Origin: Salibacterium salarium
GTDB lineage: Bacteria > Bacillota > Bacilli > Bacillales > Marinococcaceae
Reading direction: 5' to 3'
NCBI RefSeq assembly: GCF_030813635.1
Contig: NZ_JAUSUM010000003.1
Coordinates: 434,001-498,000, forward strand
Length of the DNA stretch: 64,000 nt
The position numbers were made by a program, and so were the translations under genes. Below, in pieces: positions 25,127 to 32,841 of the stretch. Below the pieces are notes generated by a model that ran no database searches, had not been told where the DNA came from, and worked only from the letters and a program-made list of their open reading frames with translations. Within the stretch, counting starts at the first letter, position 1, and each line of letters opens with the position of its first letter.

Positions 25127-26305
25127 ATGAACAAAAAAGTAAGTGTAAGAATCTTAATTTTAACGACAATTGCTATGATGTTCTCGTTTACCGTTTGGGC
25201 ATCATTATCTCCATTAGCCGCTGAATTTGAGGAAATCTACGGATTATCGGCTACAGAAAAGAGTATTTTAGTGGCCGTTCCAGTTATTCTTGGATCTGTA
25301 ATGAGAGTGCCATTAGGTATTCTAGCGGATCGTTTTGGCGGACGGAAAGTCTTCACTCTTCTCTTATTATTTACAGTCGTTCCGCTTATCGGGGTCTCTT
25401 TTTCGACATCGTACCTGATGCTTTTATTTTGGGCGTTTTTTTTAGGAATGTCTGGTGCCTCTTTTGCCGTGTCAATCACATTTGTATCACAATGGACGCC
25501 AAAAGAGAAGCAAGGAACCGCTCTTGGCATAAACGGGATAGGGAATATAGGAAATGCTTTAGCTGGGTTTAGTCTTCCAGCCATAGTCGCCATGGTTGGT
25601 ATTCAAGCAACGTTTTTAGGATTGATTTTTCCGATACTCCTTATGGCAGTCCTCCTATGGTTTTGGACGCCGGAAACTCCACGCACTGGAGAAAAAAAGA
25701 CGGTAACTGGATCATTGTCCGTATTAAAATTTAAGCATAGTTGGATTTTATCTTTATTTTATTTTGTGACATTTGGAGCGTTTGTGGCGTTCACCATGTA
25801 TCTACCGACACTATTAATGGATCTTTACAACGTATCGCCCGTGGATGCGGGTGCAAGATCTGCTGGATTCGTGGTATTAGCAACGTTAGTTCGTCCTATA
25901 GGTGGATATCTTGGAGATAAATGGGGAGCTGGCCGTGTCCTTACATGGGTATTTCTTGGAATAATAGCAGGTTCTTTGGGAATTAGCGCCAGTTTATCAT
26001 CGTTATGGCTGTTAACATTTCCGTGTTTGCTTGTTGCACTTATGACCGGTGTAGGGAATGGGGCGGTGTTTCGACTTGTCCCAGAATTATTCCCGGCTTC
26101 CACAGGTGCCGTAACTGGTATTGTTGGTGCTTCCGGCGGCTTGGGTGGTTTTTTCCCTCCTATTCTACTCGGTACGATAAAAGACGCAACAGGCAGCTAT
26201 ATGCTCGGCTTCATCCTTCTATCATTACTATCTATTGTTTGTCTTGTTATAAATATGATTTATTATCACATACGACAGACTTCAACCGAGCATTCTTCAC
26301 AATAG
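25127..26305 (+). CDS. narK: Nitrate/nitrite transporter, MFS family
   Basis: About 392 residues with twelve hydrophobic helices. MRVPLGILADRFGGRKVFTL is the MFS loop 2-3 motif; GNIGNALAGFSLPAI and the glycine-rich IVGASGGLGGFFPPILLG are the nitrate-signature segments of NarK. It should import nitrate or exchange it for nitrite. The start MNKKVSV at 25127 has AAAGGCGGG seven bases upstream; the ATG at 25121 is too close to it. Its last 40 bp overlap the end of fnr on the other strand. Confidence 0.93.
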   Translation: MNKKVSVRILILTTIAMMFSFTVWASLSPLAAEFEEIYGLSATEKSILVAVPVILGSVMRVPLGILADRFGGRKVFTLLLLFTVVPLIGVSFSTSYLMLLFWAFFLGMSGASFAVSITFVSQWTPKEKQGTALGINGIGNIGNALAGFSLPAIVAMVGIQATFLGLIFPILLMAVLLWFWTPETPRTGEKKTVTGSLSVLKFKHSWILSLFYFVTFGAFVAFTMYLPTLLMDLYNVSPVDAGARSAGFVVLATLVRPIGGYLGDKWGAGRVLTWVFLGIIAGSLGISASLSSLWLLTFPCLLVALMTGVGNGAVFRLVPELFPASTGAVTGIVGASGGLGGFFPPILLGTIKDATGSYMLGFILLSLLSIVCLVINMIYYHIRQTSTEHSSQ

Positions 26306-26991
26306 CACATTTCTTTTAAGGCAGATACTTCATGTACCACGATACACCCGTCTTGCTGAGAAATAATTTCTCGTTTTTTTAAATCGGATAGCAGGCGATT
26401 CACGCTTTCGCGCGTGGCACCTATAAAATCGCCGAGCTCTCCGTTTTTTATTCTTTTCTGTATAAAAATACTTTTTCCATCGGTTTTTCCATAAGAATTG
26501 CACATTCGTATAAGTGTGGAAGCAAGTGCCCCCGATTTTCCATGAAACGTTAAATCACGTAGTTTGGATTTAGTAATACGGTCCATAAGCGTATTCCAAT
26601 GCATAAATTCTATTGCCAAATCTCCATGCTGCCATAGTAAAATTTCCATATCTCTTTGCTGGATAATCCCAATTTGACTATTTTCCAGGGTATAAGCACT
26701 ATAACTGTGGGCTAAGTCTTGGAAACTGCTTAATTCTCCGAACATATCGCCTTTGCCAAATAAACTTAGGATATGCTCTTTTCCATCTGCCGTCGTTTTC
26801 GTCAATTTAACATTTCCTTCTCGAATGAAGAATAGTTTATCCGCCGTATCGTCTTCTAAAAAAAGGTAATGGTCTTTTTTTATCGTGTACATATACATGA
26901 TGTCTTTTATCGCATCTAGGTTGTAAGCAGAAAAACCAGCCGTGTTGTGATAGCAATTAATATTGCTATAGTTTACAGAAGAAGTCCGCAT
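26266..26991 (-). CDS. fnr: Anaerobic regulator Fnr (CRP/FNR family)
   Basis: A 241-residue protein with an N-terminal cyclic-nucleotide-binding fold (KLFFIREGNVKLTKT, GKGDMFGELSSFQD) and a C-terminal helix-turn-helix GELGDFIGATRESVNRLLSD. The C-terminus KEMCYCEECSVEVCRM carries four cysteines. In B. subtilis Fnr, three C-terminal cysteines plus an aspartate hold the oxygen-sensitive 4Fe-4S cluster, unlike E. coli FNR. The start MRTSSVNY follows GGGAGGG. Own promoter has an Fnr box at -41.5, so it should be positively autoregulated. Confidence 0.95.
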   Translation of the reverse strand: MRTSSVNYSNINCYHNTAGFSAYNLDAIKDIMYMYTIKKDHYLFLEDDTADKLFFIREGNVKLTKTTADGKEHILSLFGKGDMFGELSSFQDLAHSYSAYTLENSQIGIIQQRDMEILLWQHGDLAIEFMHWNTLMDRITKSKLRDLTFHGKSGALASTLIRMCNSYGKTDGKSIFIQKRIKNGELGDFIGATRESVNRLLSDLKKREIISQQDGCIVVHEVSALKEMCYCEECSVEVCRM

Positions 26992-27020
26992 CCGAATCCC
27001 TCCCAAACATTGTTACTTTC

Positions 27021-27063
27021 ATTGTATCTAAAATACATATTTTAAAAAGTGATTTATGTCACA
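27021..27063 (-). promoter_or_regulatory. Autoregulated Fnr promoter of fnr
   Basis: AGTGATTTATGTCACA (27048-27063), one base off the perfect box, and on the minus strand TACAAT (27021-27026). A start near 27014 puts the box centre at -41.5. Confidence 0.8.
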
Positions 27064-27078
27064 GATTATTATATAAAC

Positions 27079-27118
27079 TGTGACAAATGTTATAGCTAAT
27101 TGAAGAATCACGTTATAT
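27079..27118 (+). promoter_or_regulatory. Fnr half-box and promoter of the MobA-like gene
   Basis: TGTGACAAATGTTATA (27079-27094) has a perfect left half. TTATAT (27113-27118) as -10 would start transcription near 27125-27128, about 41 bp from the site centre. This start lies downstream of the ATG at 27117 and supports the TTG start at 27147. Confidence 0.5.
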
Positions 27119-27146
27119 GATAGATGAAAAAAAGGGGGTGAGTATA

Positions 27147-27674
27147 TTGGGGTTATCAGGTGTAATTATTGATAAACAGAATGAGGAAGAAGATAAACGT
27201 GGTAACTATAGAAGCATTCTTTCATTAGCAGAAAAAGATAAACTGGAAAGACGGGTTTCAGAGATGAGACAAGTGTGCTCGGAGATTATTTTAATAACAA
27301 ATCGTCCTGAAATATATCTTCCACTTATCGGAAACTCCATTCGAATTATAACGGAATTTTATAAAGGAAAAGGTCTTATCGGAAATATTTACACCGCTTT
27401 CTCCTTAGCTAAAGGTTCGTTTGTATGGCTAGTGGAAGGAAATAACTTCATTGTATCCCCGGAAGCAGCCAAATTTTTTGTGTACGTTCAGACGACACTA
27501 AAGTTAGAAGCTATTATCCCTGTCTATGACGGAGAAAAACTCCCCTCCAACGGTGTGTACAGAATATGTCATTTCCCTATTTTAGATAGCCTTGTTCAAA
27601 AAAAAGATGTAGTGATACAAGACTTTTTGAATCAGATTAATTATGAGGAATTCGATGAAAATTTTCTTAAATAA
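27147..27674 (+). CDS. Degenerate MobA-like nucleotidyltransferase-fold protein
   Basis: A 175-residue protein whose order of segments follows MobA, the molybdenum-cofactor guanylyltransferase: LSGVIIDKQ at the start, EIILITNRPEIYLPLIGNS, FYKGKGLIGNIYTAFSLAKG and GSFVWLVEGNNFIVSP, then IPVYDGEKLPSNGVYRI. However, the GTP-binding LAGGxSxRMGxDK is replaced by IDKQNEEEDKRGNYRSI, and the metal-binding Asp of the DMPF motif is Gly-Asn-Asn (EGNNF). It is therefore probably not catalytic. GGGGGTG lies before the TTG start. Its place beside fnr and nar suggests a cofactor-handling or regulatory role for NarG, which is inference. Confidence 0.65.
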   Translation: MGLSGVIIDKQNEEEDKRGNYRSILSLAEKDKLERRVSEMRQVCSEIILITNRPEIYLPLIGNSIRIITEFYKGKGLIGNIYTAFSLAKGSFVWLVEGNNFIVSPEAAKFFVYVQTTLKLEAIIPVYDGEKLPSNGVYRICHFPILDSLVQKKDVVIQDFLNQINYEEFDENFLK

Positions 27675-27781
27675 ATTATGACATAGTATTTATTTTAGAT
27701 CTTCCCGGGTAAACGCACTCATTTACGGCCTTCAACGTTCGGGAACTTGAACCCTATAGGAGATGCGCATGCAGAACATAC

Positions 27782-27820
27782 CTAAAAACCGTGCTTTATT
27801 CTCACGGTTTTTAGCTTTTT
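27782..27820 (+). terminator. Terminator after the MobA-like gene
   Basis: CTAAAAACCGTG/CACGGTTTTTAG stem with a short loop and T-run. The preceding 100 bp (27675-27781) hold no recognised gene or RNA. Confidence 0.85.
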
Positions 27821-27850
27821 TATTTTCAAACAAACGTTTGATTAAGGGCT

Positions 27851-28108
27851 TTAAATAGTGATTTCTTCGTTCATGTCAGCGAAACGTCCTTCAGCAATTC
27901 CGTTCACATTCATTATTTCTTCGATGGATTGAAAACTTCCGTTTGTTTCACGATAGTCAATTATATTTTCGGCGATAGCCGGCCCGACACCTGTTATTTC
28001 TTGCAAGGTTTCATCCCCTGCTGTATTAATGTTTACAGGGTAGATTGATTCCGGTTCTTCTTGTTCTGCCTCATCATCTTCCTCACCATTTCCATCCCAA
28101 GGCTCCAC
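27851..28108 (-). CDS. ComEA-type helix-hairpin-helix protein without signal or anchor
   Basis: An 85-residue acidic protein. YPVNINTAGDETLQEITGVG and PAIAENIIDYRETNGSF form the double helix-hairpin-helix DNA-binding module of ComEA. A true ComEA has a membrane anchor and a longer linker; here the acidic N-terminus (DGNGEEDDEAEQEE) follows a GTG codon with no good ribosome site. The frame remains open about 60 bases upstream, to a TAA. It may be the surviving C-terminus of a larger secreted DNA-binding protein. Possibly not translated. Confidence 0.5.
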   Translation of the reverse strand: MEPWDGNGEEDDEAEQEEPESIYPVNINTAGDETLQEITGVGPAIAENIIDYRETNGSFQSIEEIMNVNGIAEGRFADMNEEITI

Positions 28109-28204
28109 ATAACACTCTTTATTTAAAGTTTTTTCAAAAATTGATAGGTTTTCCGCCGGTTACTTGCCAAACGCCCTCTTCTCTACCTAACTAGTACCAC
28201 GCCA

Positions 28205-28240
28205 CAAAAAACAGCCCATTCTCTAATAGAGATGGGCTGC
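28205..28240 (-). terminator. Terminator of the oxidoreductase gene
   Basis: CAGCCCAT/ATGGGCTG stem extended by CTCT/AGAG pairing, followed on the minus strand by a T-run. Confidence 0.88.
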
Positions 28241-28251
28241 CTTTCATGTCG

Positions 28252-29277
28252 TTATTCATGGGTAATGGCAATTTTCCCGAAAAACTTCTGACTTTCAAGA
28301 TATTCATAAGCCTCTGCTGCTTTTTCAAAAGGAAATACACTGTCAACGATTGGCATTAATCCTTTATCTTCCATAACACGGTTCATCGATTCAAAATCGT
28401 TACGGCTTCCAACACCTATGGTTCGAGTGGAGGCTTTACCGAATAAATCAAAGTAATCAATTTTATCACCGGTTCGACTGAGCACCCCTATAAGAGATAT
28501 TTCATCACCAGGTGCAATCGCTTGAAGAGACTGCTGAAAGGTTGCAGGACCAACCACTTCTACGACACGATTTACACCGCGTCCGCCTGTTAATTCCTTC
28601 GCCACTTCTCCCCAGTTTGGTGTTTTACTATAATTAATTACTTCATCGGCTCCAAGTTTTTTTAACTTCTCCGCTTTTTCATCACTGGAAGTTGTGGAAA
28701 TAACATTCACTCCCATCACCTTTGCCAGTTGGAGAGCAAACACAGATACACCGCCGCTCCCAAGTGTCAGTACCGTGTCACCGGCAGACAATGGGCTTGG
28801 ACCATGCAGCGCGGACCAAGCTGTCACTGCAGCACATGGTAAGGTAGCGGCTTCTTCATAAGAAAGATGAGATGGAATGGACACAAGCAATTCTGGATTC
28901 AGCACTTTATACTCGGTCAACCACCCGTCACTATGAGACCCATACGGTTCCATATAGGTTGGACGCTTGCCGCCAAACCATTCCCGGGTAAAGTTACCCG
29001 CCACTCGGTCTCCAATTCGAAAACGACGAACCCCTTCACCGACGGCTACAATTTCTCCAGCTCCGTCAGATAAAGGAATAAGATTATCATGGACCTCTCC
29101 AGGATACTGATTATTAAGCATTGCAAGATCACGATAATTTAAAGAAGAAGCCTTCACTTTCACGAGCACTTCCCCTCGTTGTACCGATGGAACATCTTCT
29201 TTCACCATTTTTAAATGTTCTACGCTTCCCTGTTTTTCTAATCGGATAGAACGCATCGTTCCTTGATGGTCCGCCAT
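28252..29277 (-). CDS. Zinc-independent medium-chain dehydrogenase / quinone oxidoreductase-like enzyme
   Basis: A 341-residue MDR-superfamily oxidoreductase. SSLNYRDLAMLNNQYPG and DGAGEIVAVGEGV mark the GroES-like domain; the NAD(P) fold has LTLGSGGVSVFALQLAKVMG (about residue 165-185). The catalytic-zinc pattern of alcohol dehydrogenases (C, H-E) is not present, so a quinone or enone substrate is likelier. AAAGGAGG precedes the ATG. Monocistronic, with its own terminator. Confidence 0.85.
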   Translation of the reverse strand: MADHQGTMRSIRLEKQGSVEHLKMVKEDVPSVQRGEVLVKVKASSLNYRDLAMLNNQYPGEVHDNLIPLSDGAGEIVAVGEGVRRFRIGDRVAGNFTREWFGGKRPTYMEPYGSHSDGWLTEYKVLNPELLVSIPSHLSYEEAATLPCAAVTAWSALHGPSPLSAGDTVLTLGSGGVSVFALQLAKVMGVNVISTTSSDEKAEKLKKLGADEVINYSKTPNWGEVAKELTGGRGVNRVVEVVGPATFQQSLQAIAPGDEISLIGVLSRTGDKIDYFDLFGKASTRTIGVGSRNDFESMNRVMEDKGLMPIVDSVFPFEKAAEAYEYLESQKFFGKIAITHE

Positions 29278-29367
29278 TATGTGTCCTCCTTTTATAGTAA
29301 AAAATTTACTTCTATCGCCATCTTAAATAACTGTATACCCTATGTCTATTTTTCTGCTTTCCAGCTT

Positions 29368-29448
29368 TTAATCGGAATCTTTTTGTTCTACTAGTTCTGC
29401 TCCTGTAATTTCTTCCGTTTCATCTTCTCCGCAAGCTGCTAATACCAT
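29368..29448 (-). pseudogene. Remnant of a DUF6612-like lipoprotein gene
   Basis: The minus strand encodes MVLAACGEDETEEITGAELV ending EQKDSD. This closely matches the lipobox region of the intact lipoprotein at 43488-44429 (VLAACGEDETEENAGAE), at DNA as well as protein level. Only 26 codons remain and the signal peptide is broken upstream. It is a decayed paralogue or a fragment of a duplication. Confidence 0.7.
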
Positions 29449-29531
29449 CGTGACGCACAAGCCGTCAAAAAATTTTGCTAAGACTCTTAAAGGAATAACG
29501 TCAACTGCTATATCCTTACAAAACGATATTA

Positions 29532-30404
29532 CTAATTCGTCATTTCTCTAAGTACTGGATATATATATGGATTAGAAGGTTCTTCTATTATTCTCCCACG
29601 TTTAGCTTTTATAACTGGCAACTCTACTCCATTATAAACTGTAACATCCAGTTCCCCCTCTATTTCTAACCAGGTGTCTTCTTCAAAAGAGCCTGCTTGC
29701 TCAAATTCTGTTAACAAACCCATAACCCCTGCATCGGCAATGCAATGTGTAATAATAAACCTAGAAATAACCACCTGGTTAAAATGAAGTCCCTCCTCTC
29801 TATAAATAAACCCTTGTACTTTTATCGGCTTTCCCACAAAATCACGAGAATTGTTACGAATGGCATTATAATAGGAAGAAAAAATATCTTTTTCCATGTT
29901 AATAACACTTGATTCTTTTAAATATTGCATTCTCTTTTGATAATCCTCTTCCCGAATAAAATTATTATTGGGGAGGGGTTCTTGATCATGTATCTCGTCG
30001 CTAGAGATAGAATCTGCCTCACTATCTTTAGCTTGAGGTAACATCGTTCCTTTGTTCTCTGCAAAGGAAGAATCCAAAGTCTGTGGTGCCGATGCAAATC
30101 CCATAATTAAAGGATATATAAGGATACTATAACTTATAAATTTCTTTAGAAAAGAATCATCATATCCATGATTATGGTCGCAACTAGAAGAGCAATGTAC
30201 GTGTCCACCTGTGCTACTCCTCCATACTCTCGAGAGTTGAATTAAGAACAGAAAAACCAAAAACCCTCCGGCCATTTTACTCATAAAACCATATTTAGGA
30301 TTTATATAGTTTGTTATGTCACCTGTTAAATGTTGATATAAAAAAAATGCAGCAAAAGCTCCCAGGATACTGGCCCGCAAAAAATGTTGAAAAGAAAAAT
30401 GCAT
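29532..30404 (-). CDS. TIGR03943-family membrane protein (YcgQ-like)
   Basis: A 290-residue protein: two or three N-terminal helices (residues 8-24, 40-60, 90-108), a His/Cys-rich loop GGHVHCSSSCDHNHGYDD that may bind zinc, and a C-terminal soluble domain with NSRDFVGKPIKVQGFIYREE and RFIITHCIADAGVMGLL (DUF1980). Members pair with YcgR-type permeases; some belong to Zur or zinc-related regulons, though the molecular role is not settled. It starts 12 bp after the permease gene. Confidence 0.85.
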   Translation of the reverse strand: MHFSFQHFLRASILGAFAAFFLYQHLTGDITNYINPKYGFMSKMAGGFLVFLFLIQLSRVWRSSTGGHVHCSSSCDHNHGYDDSFLKKFISYSILIYPLIMGFASAPQTLDSSFAENKGTMLPQAKDSEADSISSDEIHDQEPLPNNNFIREEDYQKRMQYLKESSVINMEKDIFSSYYNAIRNNSRDFVGKPIKVQGFIYREEGLHFNQVVISRFIITHCIADAGVMGLLTEFEQAGSFEEDTWLEIEGELDVTVYNGVELPVIKAKRGRIIEEPSNPYIYPVLREMTN

Positions 30405-30416
30405 CGTTTCCCCACC

Positions 30417-31421
30417 TCATATAAAAGTAATTAAGTTAATACAAATAAAGACAATAATAGTGATGAAGAATAATAACGTTACTACAAATCTTGCTTTAAA
30501 AACACTTAACAACATAATTGTATTTTTTAAGTCAATCATTGGTCCGTATATTAAGAACGCTAATATCGAAGTAGAAGGAAATAAATTTCTAAATGAGGCT
30601 CCAATAAACGCATCGGCCTCAGAACAGAGTGATAATATATAGGCAAGTCCCATCATGACAATAGTTGATTCTATAAATCCATCCCCAAAAAGGAAAAGAG
30701 ATGATGTAGCGACGTAAGTTTGCAAAAATGCTGCTATAAATGCACCAATAAAGAGATACTTCCCCATATCAAAAAATTCATCTATCGAATGCTTTACCAT
30801 TTCTTCTAACCGATGGAAAAAAGTCTTCTGTTCTAATTGTTTTACCGATGATGCGCTATCTGCAGCCGAATGCTTTAGTTGATTTGATTTATAGATCAGA
30901 CTAATAATGAAGGCAATCAATAAGGCTGCGACAAAACCAACTCCCATTCGTAAGCTAGCCATCTTAATGTCATTTCCAAATGCCATGTAAGTGGACATTA
31001 TGACTATAGGATTTATTAACGGGCCTGTTAAGAGAAATCCTACTCCTGCATAGATTGGCACTCCTTTAGCAACTAACCTTCGCACAATAGGGACAATCCC
31101 ACATTCACAAGCAGGAAAAAAACCACCTACGATACAACTCGCGGCTACCGCCAACACTTTATTCTTTGGAATTAAACGCTGTATATGTTCTTCTGTAACG
31201 AAAATTTGAATAAAGCCCGCAATAAGAACACCAATAAGTACAAAAGGAATAGCCTCTATTAAGATACTTAGAAAAATCGTATTTAACTGTTGAAAGGAAT
31301 TTGGTAATTGTATGAGCCATTTTTCTCCAATCCATTCATTAATACAAATAAAAGAGACAACAATCCCAACTACGAAAATGCTTGTAACGTCCATAGAATA
31401 TGTACGGAATACTCGATACAT
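30417..31421 (-). CDS. Permease of the YcgR/DUF318 (ArsP-like) family
   Basis: A 334-residue protein with about eight hydrophobic helices. The signature GGFFPACECGIVPIVRRL (about residue 115) with two cysteines, and FLLTGPLINPIVIMSTYMAF, are typical of the SO_0444/ArsP-like permease group. The second half repeats with CSEADAFIGASF. It forms an operon with the TIGR03943 protein. A half Zur box upstream supports zinc-linked expression; the substrate is unknown. Confidence 0.85.
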   Translation of the reverse strand: MYRVFRTYSMDVTSIFVVGIVVSFICINEWIGEKWLIQLPNSFQQLNTIFLSILIEAIPFVLIGVLIAGFIQIFVTEEHIQRLIPKNKVLAVAASCIVGGFFPACECGIVPIVRRLVAKGVPIYAGVGFLLTGPLINPIVIMSTYMAFGNDIKMASLRMGVGFVAALLIAFIISLIYKSNQLKHSAADSASSVKQLEQKTFFHRLEEMVKHSIDEFFDMGKYLFIGAFIAAFLQTYVATSSLFLFGDGFIESTIVMMGLAYILSLCSEADAFIGASFRNLFPSTSILAFLIYGPMIDLKNTIMLLSVFKARFVVTLLFFITIIVFICINLITFI

Positions 31422-31473
31422 ACTTTCCTATCTCCTCTCCCTTTTAGAAAAAAACAATGAAGCTAGCATCTTC

Positions 31474-31483
31474 AAATCGTAAT
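31474..31483 (-). promoter_or_regulatory. Candidate half Zur box upstream of the YcgR-like operon
   Basis: AAATCGTAAT is identical to one arm of the B. subtilis Zur box (AAATCGTAAT-n-ATTACGATTT). The other arm is poorly kept. It lies about 55 bp before the permease start codon. Confidence 0.4.
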
Positions 31484-31814
31484 CTTTCTTTTTTACTCTA
31501 TGTTTTGCTTTAATAAAGTATGTATGGAGGCAAAAGCGAAAAGATGTGTTAAGAGATTTAAGAAATCGAGCATAATTAGGCAGGCGAAATGCTTGTAAAT
31601 ATTTTTAAGACAAAATCGATTTAGTGCATTTCGGAGCAATGAGTCTGAAGAAGCTTAAATGGGAATAGAAGGAAATCCGTATAAATACAGCTACGGCTTT
31701 TCTGATGATTTAAACATTAAAAATGACGTCGGGCTTGGAATACTCCGCCGGCGCCATTGGTCACTTTAAATTTGTCCTTTTGTTTCGAATCTCATCTGCG
31801 TTAGTTAAAAACAC
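31484..31814. other. Intergenic stretch with a 36-codon frame of uncertain meaning
   Basis: No supported gene. A plus-strand frame at 31659-31769 encodes MGIEGNPYKYSYGFSDDLNI and ends LGILRRRHWSL; it has no ribosome site and may be a gene relic. It separates the YcgR operon from the acid-sugar operon. Confidence 0.5.
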
Positions 31815-32813
31815 TTAATCTTTTGGGGCTAGTTCCCCAGCCATATAAAGTGCTTCTTTTAATGATTGTTCATCTGCTATATTTTTTCCAGCTATATCAA
31901 AAGCTGTTCCATGATCTACACTCGTGCGAATAATTGGAAGACCTACAGTAATATTAACCCCTGCTTCTAAACCAAGAACTTTAATTGGACCATGGCCTTG
32001 ATCGTGATACTGAGCTACCACTATATCAAAGTCGCCTCGTTTTGCTCTAAAAAACAAGGTATCCGCAGGAAGTGGTCCCTGTACTTCTATTCCTTCTCCT
32101 TGAGCTTTTTCTATTGCAGGAGTTATTTTCTCTTCTTCTTCCCCGTTTCCAAAAAGACCATTTTCTCCAGCATGTGGGTTAATGCCGCAAACGCCTATGC
32201 GAGGAGATGACAAACCAGCTGTTCTTAATGTATCATCAGCAAGTTTAATCACTTCATATTCTCGTTTAGTATTTATTTTATCTACAGCGTCTATTAATCC
32301 GATATGAGTTGTAACATGTATTACCTTTAATCCCGGAGCAGACAACATCATCGCAAACTTCTTCGTATTCGTTAATTCTGCTAAAATTTCGGTGTGCCCA
32401 GGATAAATGTGGCCTGCTTTATGCAACGCCTCCTTATTTAACGGCGCTGTGCAAACACCCTTTATATCCCCATTATTTGCTAAAGCAATTGCTTTTTCCA
32501 AAAAAGTATAGGCCGCATGACCGGCTTCTTCCGATATTTCCCCCCATGCTAAATCTTTAGAAACTACATTTATATTCAATATGTCTATCACACCAGGAGA
32601 AAATTTTGCTTCCGACGGTTTCGTAATAATATTTAATGTAAGGTCTGATTTTGTTACTTCGATGGCTTTTTCTAAAATTTTGGCATCGCCTACCACAAAA
32701 GGTTGACAATACGTATAGATCTCCTTATTACCTAAAGACTTCACTATAATTTCAGGTCCAACGCCTGAAGGATCCCCCATTGTTATTGCAATGATAGGCT
32801 GTTTCATACTCAT
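31815..32813 (-). CDS. pdxA2: PdxA2-type 4-phospho-acid-sugar dehydrogenase
   Basis: A 332-residue member of the PdxA family. ITMGDPSGVGPEIIVKSL, KGVCTAPLNKEALHKAGH, the metal ligand segment HVTTHIGL, VCGINPHAGENGLFG and VAQYHDQGHGPIKVLG are all present. PdxA proper acts in pyridoxine synthesis, but PdxA2 paralogues encoded with DUF1537 kinases oxidise and decarboxylate D-threonate- or D-erythronate-4-phosphate to dihydroxyacetone phosphate. The kinase in this operon favours the catabolic role. It is the last gene; AAAGGAGAG precedes the ATG. Confidence 0.9.
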   Translation of the reverse strand: MSMKQPIIAITMGDPSGVGPEIIVKSLGNKEIYTYCQPFVVGDAKILEKAIEVTKSDLTLNIITKPSEAKFSPGVIDILNINVVSKDLAWGEISEEAGHAAYTFLEKAIALANNGDIKGVCTAPLNKEALHKAGHIYPGHTEILAELTNTKKFAMMLSAPGLKVIHVTTHIGLIDAVDKINTKREYEVIKLADDTLRTAGLSSPRIGVCGINPHAGENGLFGNGEEEEKITPAIEKAQGEGIEVQGPLPADTLFFRAKRGDFDIVVAQYHDQGHGPIKVLGLEAGVNITVGLPIIRTSVDHGTAFDIAGKNIADEQSLKEALYMAGELAPKD

Positions 32814-32841
32814 TTCTTCTCTCTCCTTTCCTAAGAAAATA

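Noticed and set aside
27675-27781. Structured RNA (cofactor riboswitch) after the MobA-like gene
   Set aside because: Some GC-richer sequence but no consensus of a known riboswitch could be matched, and it lies downstream of genes rather than in a leader.
31659-31769. 36-codon plus-strand ORF
   Set aside because: No ribosome site, promoter or recognised family; listed only as a possible relic.
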